Assembly: GCA_963713815.1 (NCBI GenBank) | Contig: CAVQNH010000024.1 | Span: 22,392 to 86,391, forward strand | Direction: 5' to 3' | DNA: 64,000 nucleotides | Source: RYN-230 sp963713815 | GTDB lineage: Bacteria; Actinomycetota; Actinomycetes; Streptosporangiales; Streptosporangiaceae | Part shown: positions 41,979 through 49,577 of the stretch, piece by piece | Numbering within the stretch: position 1 is the first letter of the stretch | Layout of the letters: each line of letters opens with the position of its first letter | The notes under the pieces: model-generated | What the model was told of the DNA's origin: nothing | Database searches by the model: none | What the model saw: only the letters and a program-made list of their open reading frames with translations | Program-made: the position numbers and the translations under genes

Positions 41979-42317
41979 ATGCACTGGCCGCTGTGGCGGG
42001 TTGCGGTCGCGGAGCGGTCCATGGAGCCCGCCCTCCACCCGGGTGACTGGCTGCTGGTCTGGCGGGGGACCAGGCCCGGCCGGACGGTCAGGGTCCGGCC
42101 CGGGCAGCTGGTCATCGCCCGCCACCCGGCCCGGCCGGACCTGCGGCTGGTCAAGCGGGCCGCCCGGCGCGAGCCCGGCGGGTGGTGGCTCAGCGCGGAC
42201 AATCTCCCGGCCGGCGCGGTGGACAGCCGGACGTTCGGCGTGGTTCCGGACCGGCTGATCGAGGGCCGCGTCCTGCTCCGGTACCGCCGGGCCGGGGCCG
42301 GAAATACGCCCAGATAA
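41979..42317 (+). CDS. sodX: Nickel-SOD maturation peptidase
   Basis: A 112-residue S24/S26-type serine peptidase of the signal-peptidase fold. The catalytic Ser is in 'AERSMEPALHPGDWLLVWRG' and the general-base Lys is in 'LRLVKRAARREPGGWWLSAD'. It has no membrane anchor, as expected for the cytosolic enzyme that removes the SodN propeptide. In Streptomyces sodX sits next to sodN; here the two are divergent rather than tandem. The strong hairpin at 42317 ends the transcript. Confidence 0.93.
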   Translation: MHWPLWRVAVAERSMEPALHPGDWLLVWRGTRPGRTVRVRPGQLVIARHPARPDLRLVKRAARREPGGWWLSADNLPAGAVDSRTFGVVPDRLIEGRVLLRYRRAGAGNTPR

Positions 42318-42353
42318 CGAAGACCCCCGGCCGCCAGGGCCGGGGGTCTTCGT
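42317..42353. terminator. Bidirectional terminator between sodX and permease gene
   Basis: ACGAAGACCCCCGGCC (42317-42332) and GGCCGGGGGTCTTCGT (42338-42353) form a perfect 16-bp stem with a five-base loop between two convergent genes. It is the strongest simple hairpin in the window. Confidence 0.92.
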
Positions 42354-42367
42354 ACTGCGTTACACGG

Positions 42368-44032
42368 TCAGGCCGCGGTCCGCTCGGGCGGCTCGATGCC
42401 GGACTGCCGCTCGACCAGGTTGAGCATCTCCGCCTTGGGCAGCCGGGTGGCCATCGCCCAGTAGTAGATGATCAGGCTGAACGCTGCCACGACCAGCATG
42501 TCCCACCAGAACGGGATGCGGTTGGTGTTCAGCGGCGCCGCCACGGCACCGCCGCTGTACTGGCCCTGCCAGGAGATGATGCCGATGCCGATCAGGTAGA
42601 ACGGCAGCCACTGCGCCGACTTCCAGTCCAGCGGCGGCCGGTTCTCGTCGAACGCCATGCAGACGGCGATCAGCACGTACCCGATGATGATGACCACGCC
42701 GAGCTTCCAGACCACCTCGAAGCCCGACCAGTAGATGAGCATGTTGGCGATGATGAACGCGAGCGGGGCGACCACCCCGCCTGCGGGCACCCGGTAGGGC
42801 CGGTCGGCCTCGGGGACCTGCCTCCGGAACGCGCCCATGGCCAGCGGGGCGCCGGCGTACATCAGCACGCTGGCCCCGGTGACCAGGCCCACCAGGGAGT
42901 GCCAGCTCGGGAAGGGCAGCAGGAAGAACAGCCCGGCCACGAACGCGACGAGCAGGCTGATCCACGGGATGCCGTTCCTGTCCACCCGGGTGAAGAACTG
43001 CGGGAAGTAGCGGTTGCGGCCGAGGCCGTACCCGACCCGCGAGCTCGAGGTCTGGTACATCAGGCCGGTGCCGAACGGGGAGACGAACGCGTCGAGCCGC
43101 AGGAGCACGGCCAGCCAGGCGAGCCCGGCGAGGCCGGCCAGGCCGGCGAACGGCCCGGCCAGGATGTCCGGGTTGCTGATGTGGGCCCACCCGTGGGCGA
43201 TCTGGCTGCTCGGCATCGCGCCGATGAACACCACCTGCAGCATGCAGTAGATGATGATGCCGATGAAGGTGGCCAGCAGGATGGCCCGCGGCAGGTTCTT
43301 CTGCGGGTTCTTGATCTCGGCCGCCAGCTGGTCGGCCTGCTCGAAGCCGAGGTAGGCGAACACGATGCCCGCGGACGGGATGGCCGCGAACAGGGCCTTC
43401 CAGCCGTAGGAGTTGAAGCCGTGACTGCTGAAGTTGCCGCCGTGGAACTTGAACAGCAACACGATGATGGTGAGGACCGGGATGGCCACCTTCCACCAGG
43501 TGATGCCCGCGTTGACCTTGCTGAAGATGCGCATGGCCAGGAAGTTCAGCGCGGTGAAGATGATCAGGAGGACGACCGTCATCGCGAAGCCGAGCCCCGT
43601 GACGTTGCCCTTCCCGCCGTTCGCGGTGGCGTCGAACAGGCCATGCCAGTAGTACGACCCGTACTGCATCACCGCGAAGCACTCGATGGGGGCCACCGTG
43701 ATGGCCTGCACCCAGGAGAAGAAGCCGAACGAGATGCCGGCCACGCTGCCGTAGGCCAGGTGGGGGAACCGCGCGGTACCGCCGGACACCGGGTACATCC
43801 CGCCCAGCTCGGCGTGCACCAGGGCCAGGAAGATGACTGCGACGCCGCCGATGACCCAGCCCAGCAGGGCGATCGGCCCCGCGGCCTGCGAGGCGTACAG
43901 CGCGCCGAACAGCCAGCCCGATCCGATGATGGAGGTCTCGGACGCCCAGGTGGCGCCGATCAGCCCCATCTCTCGTTTGAGGCCGACGTCCGACGGCGCC
44001 GTGGTGGGAGCCGCTACGGACTCTGTTGACAT
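42368..44032 (-). CDS. APC family amino acid permease
   Basis: A 554-residue transporter with about 12-14 membrane helices. 'ETSIIGSGWLFGALYASQAA' is the conserved unwound first helix, 'LVHAELGGMYPVSGGTARFP' the second motif, and 'GFEQADQLAAEIKNPQKNLP' the family signature after helix 6. It imports or exchanges amino acids or amines. I chose ATG 44030-44032 because AGAAGG lies about seven bases upstream; a start ten codons earlier lacks a ribosome site. The dyad CGGATC-AC-GATCCG at 44146-44159 may be an operator. Confidence 0.9.
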   Translation of the reverse strand: MSTESVAAPTTAPSDVGLKREMGLIGATWASETSIIGSGWLFGALYASQAAGPIALLGWVIGGVAVIFLALVHAELGGMYPVSGGTARFPHLAYGSVAGISFGFFSWVQAITVAPIECFAVMQYGSYYWHGLFDATANGGKGNVTGLGFAMTVVLLIIFTALNFLAMRIFSKVNAGITWWKVAIPVLTIIVLLFKFHGGNFSSHGFNSYGWKALFAAIPSAGIVFAYLGFEQADQLAAEIKNPQKNLPRAILLATFIGIIIYCMLQVVFIGAMPSSQIAHGWAHISNPDILAGPFAGLAGLAGLAWLAVLLRLDAFVSPFGTGLMYQTSSSRVGYGLGRNRYFPQFFTRVDRNGIPWISLLVAFVAGLFFLLPFPSWHSLVGLVTGASVLMYAGAPLAMGAFRRQVPEADRPYRVPAGGVVAPLAFIIANMLIYWSGFEVVWKLGVVIIIGYVLIAVCMAFDENRPPLDWKSAQWLPFYLIGIGIISWQGQYSGGAVAAPLNTNRIPFWWDMLVVAAFSLIIYYWAMATRLPKAEMLNLVERQSGIEPPERTAA

Positions 44033-44280
44033 GGTCCGAACCTTCTTTCGGGTCCGCATACGTGGGCCATACGCCCTGCGAGTAGGCCCATGCTAATGAT
44101 CGTCAAACAGCCTGAGAAGAAGTCAGGGGCTTCATTTCGGTAACGCGGATCACGATCCGTCCGCGGAGCGACACGTGCCGCTGTCTATTTACGGGCCGGC
44201 CTCCGGGTAACGGAAGGGAAACCTGAAACTGAAGGGTTAAAAGTGACCAGGGAGATTAGGCCCAGGGGCCGGACGGCGGC

Positions 44281-44851
44281 CTAGACCGCGGCGGTGGAGG
44301 CCTTCTCGCTCGCGCTGCGCCGGCGCTCATGCAGGGCCGTGACGCTCGCCTTGGCCGCGCAGCGGTCACTGCAGTAGGCCTGCGACCGGTCGGGGGTGGC
44401 GTCGACGAGCATGTGCGGGCACGACGGGGCCTCGCAATGACGCAGCCGGTCGGTGCCCAGGTTAGTGAGCACGATGGTGAGCCCGAGCACGGCGCCCGCC
44501 GCGTAGCGGTCCGCGACCGAGCCGCTGTCCGCGTGGTGCAGGTGCCAGGTCGCCGCCGTCGTGCCGGGCGATCTCCGGGTGGACGGGGTGCCGGGCGAGC
44601 AGCGCGTTCAGCCGCGCCGCCGCCGCGTCCCCATCGCCCGCGGTGCAGGACCCGAAGATCAGGCGGAGCTGGGAGCGCAGTTCGCGCAGCGCATCGAGGT
44701 CAGCCCCGGTGACGCGGGCACACAAAGGAGCCCGGTCGGCCATGAGGGCCCGATAGGCCTCCACGGTCGCGAGCTCATCCTGGCGGCCGGCGCCAGCGTC
44801 GCTCGTGTTGACCAAGCGCACCGCCAGCTCGGCGTAGGAGTTGAGATCCAC
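44281..44851 (-). pseudogene. CGNR zinc finger / ABATE-domain regulator, frameshifted
   Basis: The complete product would be about 190 residues. The N-terminal stress-response domain has 'DLNSYAELAVRLVNTSDAGA' and 'ALRELRSQLRLIFGSC'; the C-terminal CGNR finger has 'CEAPSCPHMLVDATPDRSQA' followed by 'YCSDRC'. The finger contains Cys-x4-Cys and Cys-x3-Cys. The two halves lie in different frames and meet at 44552-44558, where one base is extra, after 'HPEIARHDGG'; 'TWHLHHADSGSVADRYA' continues in the new frame. GTG 44849-44851 has AGGA upstream. The family is thought to be transcription regulators. Confidence 0.8.
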
Positions 44852-45046
44852 TCCAGTCCTTAAGCTGCAGGGGGACAGGGGGTCCGCTTCCCCGCACCGA
44901 GTATGGCACAGACCGGCTGGCCCGGCCGGCGCTTCCGCCGGGACGCCCGTACTGCTTGGTAGCTGAGTGTAGCGACGCGCTCCCGGGGCGCCGCGCGGCG
45001 GGGGCCTGATCACCGCCGGACGCGGTCCAGACGCTAGGGTGCGCCC

Positions 45047-46015
45047 ATGTTCGCTGTCACTGCCGCACGCATCGACGCCGATGACCCGCTGAGCGCGCTG
45101 GAGCTGGGCGAGCACCCGGATCCCTCGCCCCCGGACGGGTGGACGACGGTGACCGTGCGGGCCGCGGCACTCAACCACCACGACGTCTGGACCCTGCGCG
45201 GCGTGGGCATCTCGGCCGACCGGCTGCCCATCGTGGTCGGCTGCGACGCCGCCGGCGTGGACCAGGACGGCAACGACGTCATCGTGCACGCGGTGATCGG
45301 TGATCCGACCGTCGCGGGCGGCGACGAGACGCTCGACCCGCGGCGTTCGCTGCTCTCCGAGCGCTACGACGGCACGTTCGCCGAGAGCGTCGCGGTGCCG
45401 CGGCGCAACCTGGTGCCCATGCCCGCGGCGCTGTCGTATACCGAGGCCGCCTGCCTGCCCACCGCGTACCTGACCGCCTACCGGATGCTGTTCACCAAGT
45501 CCGGCCTGCCGCCCGGGGCCACGATCCTGGTCCAGGGCGGGGGCGGCGGCGTCGCGACCGCTCTCATCGTCCTCGGGAGCGCAGCGGGCTTTCGCGTCTG
45601 GGCGACCAGCCGCGATGAGCGCAAACGCATCCGCGCCCTGGAACTCGGGGCCGACCAGGTCTTCCCGGACGGGGCCAGGCTGCCGGAGCGGGTCAACGCG
45701 GTCATGGAGTCGGTGGGCCAGGCCACCTGGGGCCACTCGCTGCGCGCCCTCAAGCCGGGCGGCCGGATCGTGATCTGCGGCGCGACCAGCGGCGCCGTGC
45801 CGCCGGCCGACCTCAACCGGATCTTCTTCCTCCAGCTGTCCGTGGTCGGCTCGACCATGGGCACCCGGGACGAGCTGGAGCGGCTGGCCACGTTCCTGGG
45901 GCAGACCGGGGTCCGGCCGAAGATCGACCGGATCCTGCCGCTGGCGCAGGCCAAGGACGGCTTCGCTGCCATGATCGCGGGTGACGTGTTCGGGAAGATC
46001 GTGTTCACCGCCTAA
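45047..46015 (+). CDS. Zinc-type alcohol dehydrogenase / quinone oxidoreductase family protein
   Basis: A 322-residue MDR-superfamily enzyme. The N-terminal GroES-like domain has 'VRAAALNHHDVWTLRGVG' and 'PIVVGCDAAGVDQDGNDVIV'; the Rossmann domain has 'GATILVQGGGGGVATALIVL'. The lack of a full set of zinc-ligand cysteines suggests a zinc-free quinone or enoyl reductase. TAGGGT (45035-45040) ends six bases before ATG 45047. The MITE-like element begins inside its stop codon, which the insertion leaves intact. Confidence 0.88.
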   Translation: MFAVTAARIDADDPLSALELGEHPDPSPPDGWTTVTVRAAALNHHDVWTLRGVGISADRLPIVVGCDAAGVDQDGNDVIVHAVIGDPTVAGGDETLDPRRSLLSERYDGTFAESVAVPRRNLVPMPAALSYTEAACLPTAYLTAYRMLFTKSGLPPGATILVQGGGGGVATALIVLGSAAGFRVWATSRDERKRIRALELGADQVFPDGARLPERVNAVMESVGQATWGHSLRALKPGGRIVICGATSGAVPPADLNRIFFLQLSVVGSTMGTRDELERLATFLGQTGVRPKIDRILPLAQAKDGFAAMIAGDVFGKIVFTA

Positions 46016-46174
46016 GGCGTGTCTCGTAGATCTTGGCCGTCGCGAGCGGCCGCCGGCGGGATGCATCGCAAGGCGGAGGAGGCGCCCATAGCGGAGCTAT
46101 GGGCGCCGACGACAACGCCGCGAGGCGCCCGTCCGGTGGACGCGCAGCAGGCTGAAGATCTGCGAGACACGCCT
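46015..46174. mobile_element. MITE-like element with 20-base terminal inverted repeats
   Basis: The 160-base element has ends AGGCGTGTCTCGTAGATCTT (46015-46034) and AAGATCTGCGAGACACGCCT (46155-46174), which are inverted copies with one mismatch. It is flanked by TA on both sides (46013-46014 and 46175-46176), as expected from TA target duplication. An inner perfect dyad GGCGCCCATAG/CTATGGGCGCC lies near its middle. There is no transposase gene, so it would need to be moved in trans. Confidence 0.82.
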
Positions 46175-46225
46175 TAGCCCGGGCGGACCGCGAGCACGGC
46201 GGGCCGGTGCTACTGCTGGCCGGTG

Positions 46226-47434
46226 CTACTGCTGGTAGGTGCTGAGGAACGTGCTCAGCCGGCCGATCGCGTCGTCCAGCACGTCGATCCCGGCCAGGAA
46301 CACCATCCGCAGGTGGTCAGGGGTATCCAGGTTGAAGCCGGTGCCGTGGGTGAGCAGCAGATGCTGCTGCTCGAGCAGGTCGATGACCAGCTGCTGGTCG
46401 TCGGAGATCTTGTAAACGTCCGGGTCGAGCCGGGGGAACACGTACAGCGCGCCCTTCGGCTTCACGCAGTCCACGCCCGGGATCTCGTTCAGCTTCTGCC
46501 ACGCGTGGTCCCGCTGGTCGCGCAGCCTGCCCCCCGGCTGGAGCAGTGCGGTGATGCTCTGCGGGCCGCCCAGCGCGGCCTGGATGGCGTACTGGCTCGG
46601 CACGTTGGGGCACATCCGCATGTTGGCCAGCAGCTCCAGGCCCTCCAGGTAGCCCGCGGCCTCCCGCCGCGGGCCGCTGACCAGCAGCCAGCCGGTGCGG
46701 AAACCAGGTGCGCGGTAGGTCTTGGACAGCCCGGACAGGGTCAGGACGACGAGATCGGGGGCGAGGGCGGCGGTCGACTCGTGCGCCGCGCCGTCGTAGA
46801 GGATCTTGTCGTAGATCTCGTCGGCCAGCACCAGCAGGCCGTGCCGGCGGGCCAGGCTGAGCAGGCCGAGCAGGGTTTCCCGGGAGTACACCGCGCCGGT
46901 GGGGTTGTTCGGGTTGATGATCACCAGGGCCCGGGTGTTCTCGTTGATCTTCGAGGCCACGTCGTCCAGATCGGGCTGCCAGCCGGTCTGCTCGTCGCAG
47001 CGGTAATGCGCGGCCCGGGCGCCGCACAGGATGACCGCCCCGGTCCACAGCGGGTAGTCGGGGCTCGGCACGAGGACCTCGTCACCCGGGTCCAGGAGGG
47101 CCTGCAGGGCCATCACGATCAGCTCGGAGACCCCGTTGCCGAGATAGACGTCGTCCGGGCCCACCTCGGGCACGCCCAGGGTGGTGTAGTACTGGGCGAC
47201 GGCGAGCCGGGCCGAGTGGATGCCCCGCGCGTCGCTGTAGCCCTGGGCCTCCCCGATGTTCTGCACCAGCTCGGTCACCACGCTGTCGGGCGCCATCAGC
47301 CCGAACGGGGCGGTGTTACCGATGTTGAGCTTGAGGATCCGGTGCCCTTCGGCTTCCAGCTGGCGGGCCCGGCGCAGCACCGGGCCGCGGATGTCGTACC
47401 GGACGTTGTTCAGCCTGCTGGCCTGCGGCACCAT
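46226..47434 (-). CDS. Pyridoxal-phosphate aminotransferase (AlaA-like)
   Basis: A 402-residue fold-type I aminotransferase. 'RILKLNIGNTAPFGLMAPDS', 'VIINPNNPTGAVYSRETLLG' and the PLP-lysine region 'LVVLTLSGLSKTYRAPGFRT' are clear. It resembles enzymes that convert glutamate and pyruvate to alanine. The upstream AGGAGGT is nine bases from ATG 47434 but only three from ATG 47440, so I chose 47434. The frame upstream of it is not conserved. It ends 50 bases from the MITE-like element. Confidence 0.9.
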   Translation of the reverse strand: MVPQASRLNNVRYDIRGPVLRRARQLEAEGHRILKLNIGNTAPFGLMAPDSVVTELVQNIGEAQGYSDARGIHSARLAVAQYYTTLGVPEVGPDDVYLGNGVSELIVMALQALLDPGDEVLVPSPDYPLWTGAVILCGARAAHYRCDEQTGWQPDLDDVASKINENTRALVIINPNNPTGAVYSRETLLGLLSLARRHGLLVLADEIYDKILYDGAAHESTAALAPDLVVLTLSGLSKTYRAPGFRTGWLLVSGPRREAAGYLEGLELLANMRMCPNVPSQYAIQAALGGPQSITALLQPGGRLRDQRDHAWQKLNEIPGVDCVKPKGALYVFPRLDPDVYKISDDQQLVIDLLEQQHLLLTHGTGFNLDTPDHLRMVFLAGIDVLDDAIGRLSTFLSTYQQ

Positions 47435-47552
47435 CACCATGTACCTCCTGATCCCGGGCTGGGCGTTTCCGCCGGCGAATAGCACAGCGGCGATCACGGA
47501 ATGAGATAAGAGCCTATCCTCACGCCGTGGTGCCCAGTCTGGGAACCGGTTT

Positions 47553-48317
47553 TCAGCGGGGGACGCCCGGGTCGCCCCTGTCGCCGTGGCCATCCTCCGG
47601 GGACACCGTCTCCCGGGGGGTATCCGGCCGGGCGGCGTCCGGCCGGGCGGGATCCGGCCGGGGGGCGTCCGGGCGGGTGGCGCCCGGCTTGCCGAACACC
47701 TCGGCCTTGATCCGGTCCAGCGCGTCGTCCAGGATCGTCCGCAGGTCGCCGACGGCGTCCTCGCTCACCGCCTGGGCCTGGGCCGCCGCGTCGCGCAGTT
47801 CCCGGCTGAACCGGCGGGCCAGCTGCTCCAGGTCCCGGTAGGTCCCGGGGTCCGCCCAGCCCGATCCCCGGGGCGGCGCGCTGTTGCCCCGCGGCGGGCG
47901 GGCGCCGCGGGGCGGCGGGGGGCCGTTGCGGTGCATGTCCCGCGCGGCGAAGGTCAGTTCCTCGCGCAGGTTCCGGACCGTCTCCCGGACGTCCTGGGTG
48001 ACCTCACGGGCGATGTCCTGGACGGACGCGGTGATCTCGTCCTCCAGGTCGCTGAGCTCATCCGAGCGGTTGCGGAGTTCCTCACGGCCCTTGTCGGTGA
48101 TCCGGTACACCTTCCGCCCGTCGGCCTCGTCGTGGGTGACCAGGCCCTCTTCCTCGAGCCGGGCCAGCCGGGGGTAGATGGTCCCGGGGGAGGGCGCGTA
48201 GACGCCCATGAACCGGTCCTGGAGCAGCCGGATCACCTCGTAGCCGTGCCGGGGTGACTCGTCGAGCAGTTTGAGCAGGTACAGGCGGAGCCTGCCGTGC
48301 CGGAAGACGGGGCTCAC
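47553..48317 (-). CDS. PadR family transcriptional regulator
   Basis: A 254-residue regulator. 'LRLYLLKLLDESPRHGYEVI' and 'PSPGTIYPRLARLEEEGLVT' form the winged helix, followed by 'DKGREELRNRSDELSDLEDE' and a long C-terminal dimerisation region, longer than in most PadR proteins, with a repeat-like Pro/Asp/Ala end. Its ATG overlaps the stop of the DUF4097 gene by four bases, so the two are co-transcribed. This is the common PadR-DUF4097 arrangement and suggests autoregulation through the promoter at 49234-49261. Confidence 0.9.
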   Translation of the reverse strand: MSPVFRHGRLRLYLLKLLDESPRHGYEVIRLLQDRFMGVYAPSPGTIYPRLARLEEEGLVTHDEADGRKVYRITDKGREELRNRSDELSDLEDEITASVQDIAREVTQDVRETVRNLREELTFAARDMHRNGPPPPRGARPPRGNSAPPRGSGWADPGTYRDLEQLARRFSRELRDAAAQAQAVSEDAVGDLRTILDDALDRIKAEVFGKPGATRPDAPRPDPARPDAARPDTPRETVSPEDGHGDRGDPGVPR

Positions 48318-49177
48318 CGGCTGCCCCCGGCTGCGTCGGCCGCCGCCCGCGGCGGTCCTGGCTGGCTCCGCTGCAGCAGCGTGACCTGCCCGGACATGGT
48401 GGTGATCCGGACCACCCCGGGGCTGCCCGGAGCCGCGGCGCCGCCGTCGCCCGGGTCCAGGTCGCCGCTGAGCGTGCTGGCGCCGGGCTTCTGGCTCTGC
48501 CGCAGGCCCGGGAACTCGCTCAGCACCCGCCCGGTGGCGGACCGCAGGTCCACCCGGGCGTTCGTGCCGGCGGGCAGCCGGATCGCGACCGGCCCGGACA
48601 CCGTCGCCACCCGCAGCGCCGCATCCCGGTCGAGCTCGATGTCCGCGGTGACCCGCCCGCTGACCGTCTTGGCGTCCAGCCGGTCTACCGACCCGTCGGC
48701 CAGGGTGAGGTCACCGGACACCGAGTTGAACCCGATCGTCCCGCCGAGGCCCTGGGCCTCGATGTCGCCGGAGACGGTCCGGGCGTCGACCGCGCCGGTC
48801 ACGCCGTCCAGCGTGATGGCGCCGGACACGCTCTTCACCGAGGTGGCCGCGGAGATCCCGGAGACGATCGCGCTCGCGGTGACCACGCCCAGCTGGACCG
48901 GGCAATCCTTCGGCACCGTGATGGTGATGGTCGCGGAGGTCCGGTCCGGGCGCAGCCAGCCGAGCAGCCCGTCCCAGCTCAGGTCCTCGTAGCTGACCGT
49001 GAGGACCCCGCCGGTGTGGCTCACCACGAGCGGCAGGCCCGTCACGCCCGCGATGTCCAGGCAGGCCCGCTCACCGGTGCTGAGCACGGCCACCGACCCG
49101 CCGATGGTGCGGACCCGCAGGGTATCCACCCGGTCGAAGTCGTACGTCGCGGGAGCGTCAACGGTCCAGCGTGGCAT
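48314..49177 (-). CDS. DUF4097 beta-strand repeat protein
   Basis: A 287-residue protein built from short beta repeats of the type 'SVKSVSGAITLDGVTGAVDA', 'RTVSGDIEAQGLGGTIGFNS' and 'VSGDLTLADGSVDRLDAKTV', the DUF4097 pattern. There is no signal peptide or membrane anchor, so it is probably cytosolic or attached to a partner. In actinomycetes these genes usually precede a PadR regulator and are induced by cell-envelope stress; function is unknown. It overlaps the PadR gene by four bases. Confidence 0.87.
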   Translation of the reverse strand: MPRWTVDAPATYDFDRVDTLRVRTIGGSVAVLSTGERACLDIAGVTGLPLVVSHTGGVLTVSYEDLSWDGLLGWLRPDRTSATITITVPKDCPVQLGVVTASAIVSGISAATSVKSVSGAITLDGVTGAVDARTVSGDIEAQGLGGTIGFNSVSGDLTLADGSVDRLDAKTVSGRVTADIELDRDAALRVATVSGPVAIRLPAGTNARVDLRSATGRVLSEFPGLRQSQKPGASTLSGDLDPGDGGAAAPGSPGVVRITTMSGQVTLLQRSQPGPPRAAADAAGGSR

Positions 49178-49233
49178 GGCGCGATCCTCTCACCCCGGCC
49201 CCGGCTCCGGCGGCCAGGCGTTCCGGCCCTCAT

Positions 49234-49275
49234 ACGATATGTCGCGTCGGCCGGAAGTCAAGATGTATCGCGACT
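49234..49275 (-). promoter_or_regulatory. Promoter of DUF4097-PadR operon with candidate operators
   Basis: On the minus strand, TTGACT (49256-49261) and TATCGT (49234-49239) are spaced by 16 bases. Two similar sequences, CGCGATACATC and CGCGACATATC, overlap the -35 upstream side and the -10 box respectively. They are good candidates for PadR binding. Confidence 0.6.
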
Positions 49276-49394
49276 TCCGCCCGGCGGCCCGCGGTGCCCG
49301 CGCCCGACACCCGGCGGGCGTGGCCGGCCGCCCGCGGGTGAACCGCCGGGCGCACCGGGGCGCTCGTAGGGATCAGCGGTCTTGGGCGTGCTGG

Positions 49395-49574
49395 CTAGTC
49401 GTCCTCGTCCTCGTCGAGCCGGGCCAGCCACGTGGCCAGTTTCTCCACCGTGGCCTCGGTCTCGGGGAACAGGTCCACGAACTCGCGCAGCCGTTCCGCG
49501 AGCCAGGCCAGGCTGACCTCGTCATCCGCGCGCCGGTCGAGCAGTTCCTCGATGCCGCGGTCGGTGAAGTACAT
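49395..49574 (-). CDS. DUF6104 family small protein
   Basis: A 59-residue protein beginning 'MYFTDRGIEELLDRRADDEV' and ending 'TWLARLDEDEDD'. It is the small protein that follows kgd in actinomycetes, called DUF6104 as I remember. Three bases separate the kgd stop from its ATG, so it is translated from the same message. It is rich in acidic residues at the end and has no known function, but the constant linkage suggests a link with 2-oxoglutarate dehydrogenase. Confidence 0.75.
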   Translation of the reverse strand: MYFTDRGIEELLDRRADDEVSLAWLAERLREFVDLFPETEATVEKLATWLARLDEDEDD

Positions 49575-49577
49575 CGC

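Noticed and set aside
42182..44029. Plus-strand frame of 615 codons over the permease gene
   Set aside because: The minus strand has clear permease motifs; the plus frame is rich in His, Asp, Glu and Gln as expected for antisense of a hydrophobic protein.
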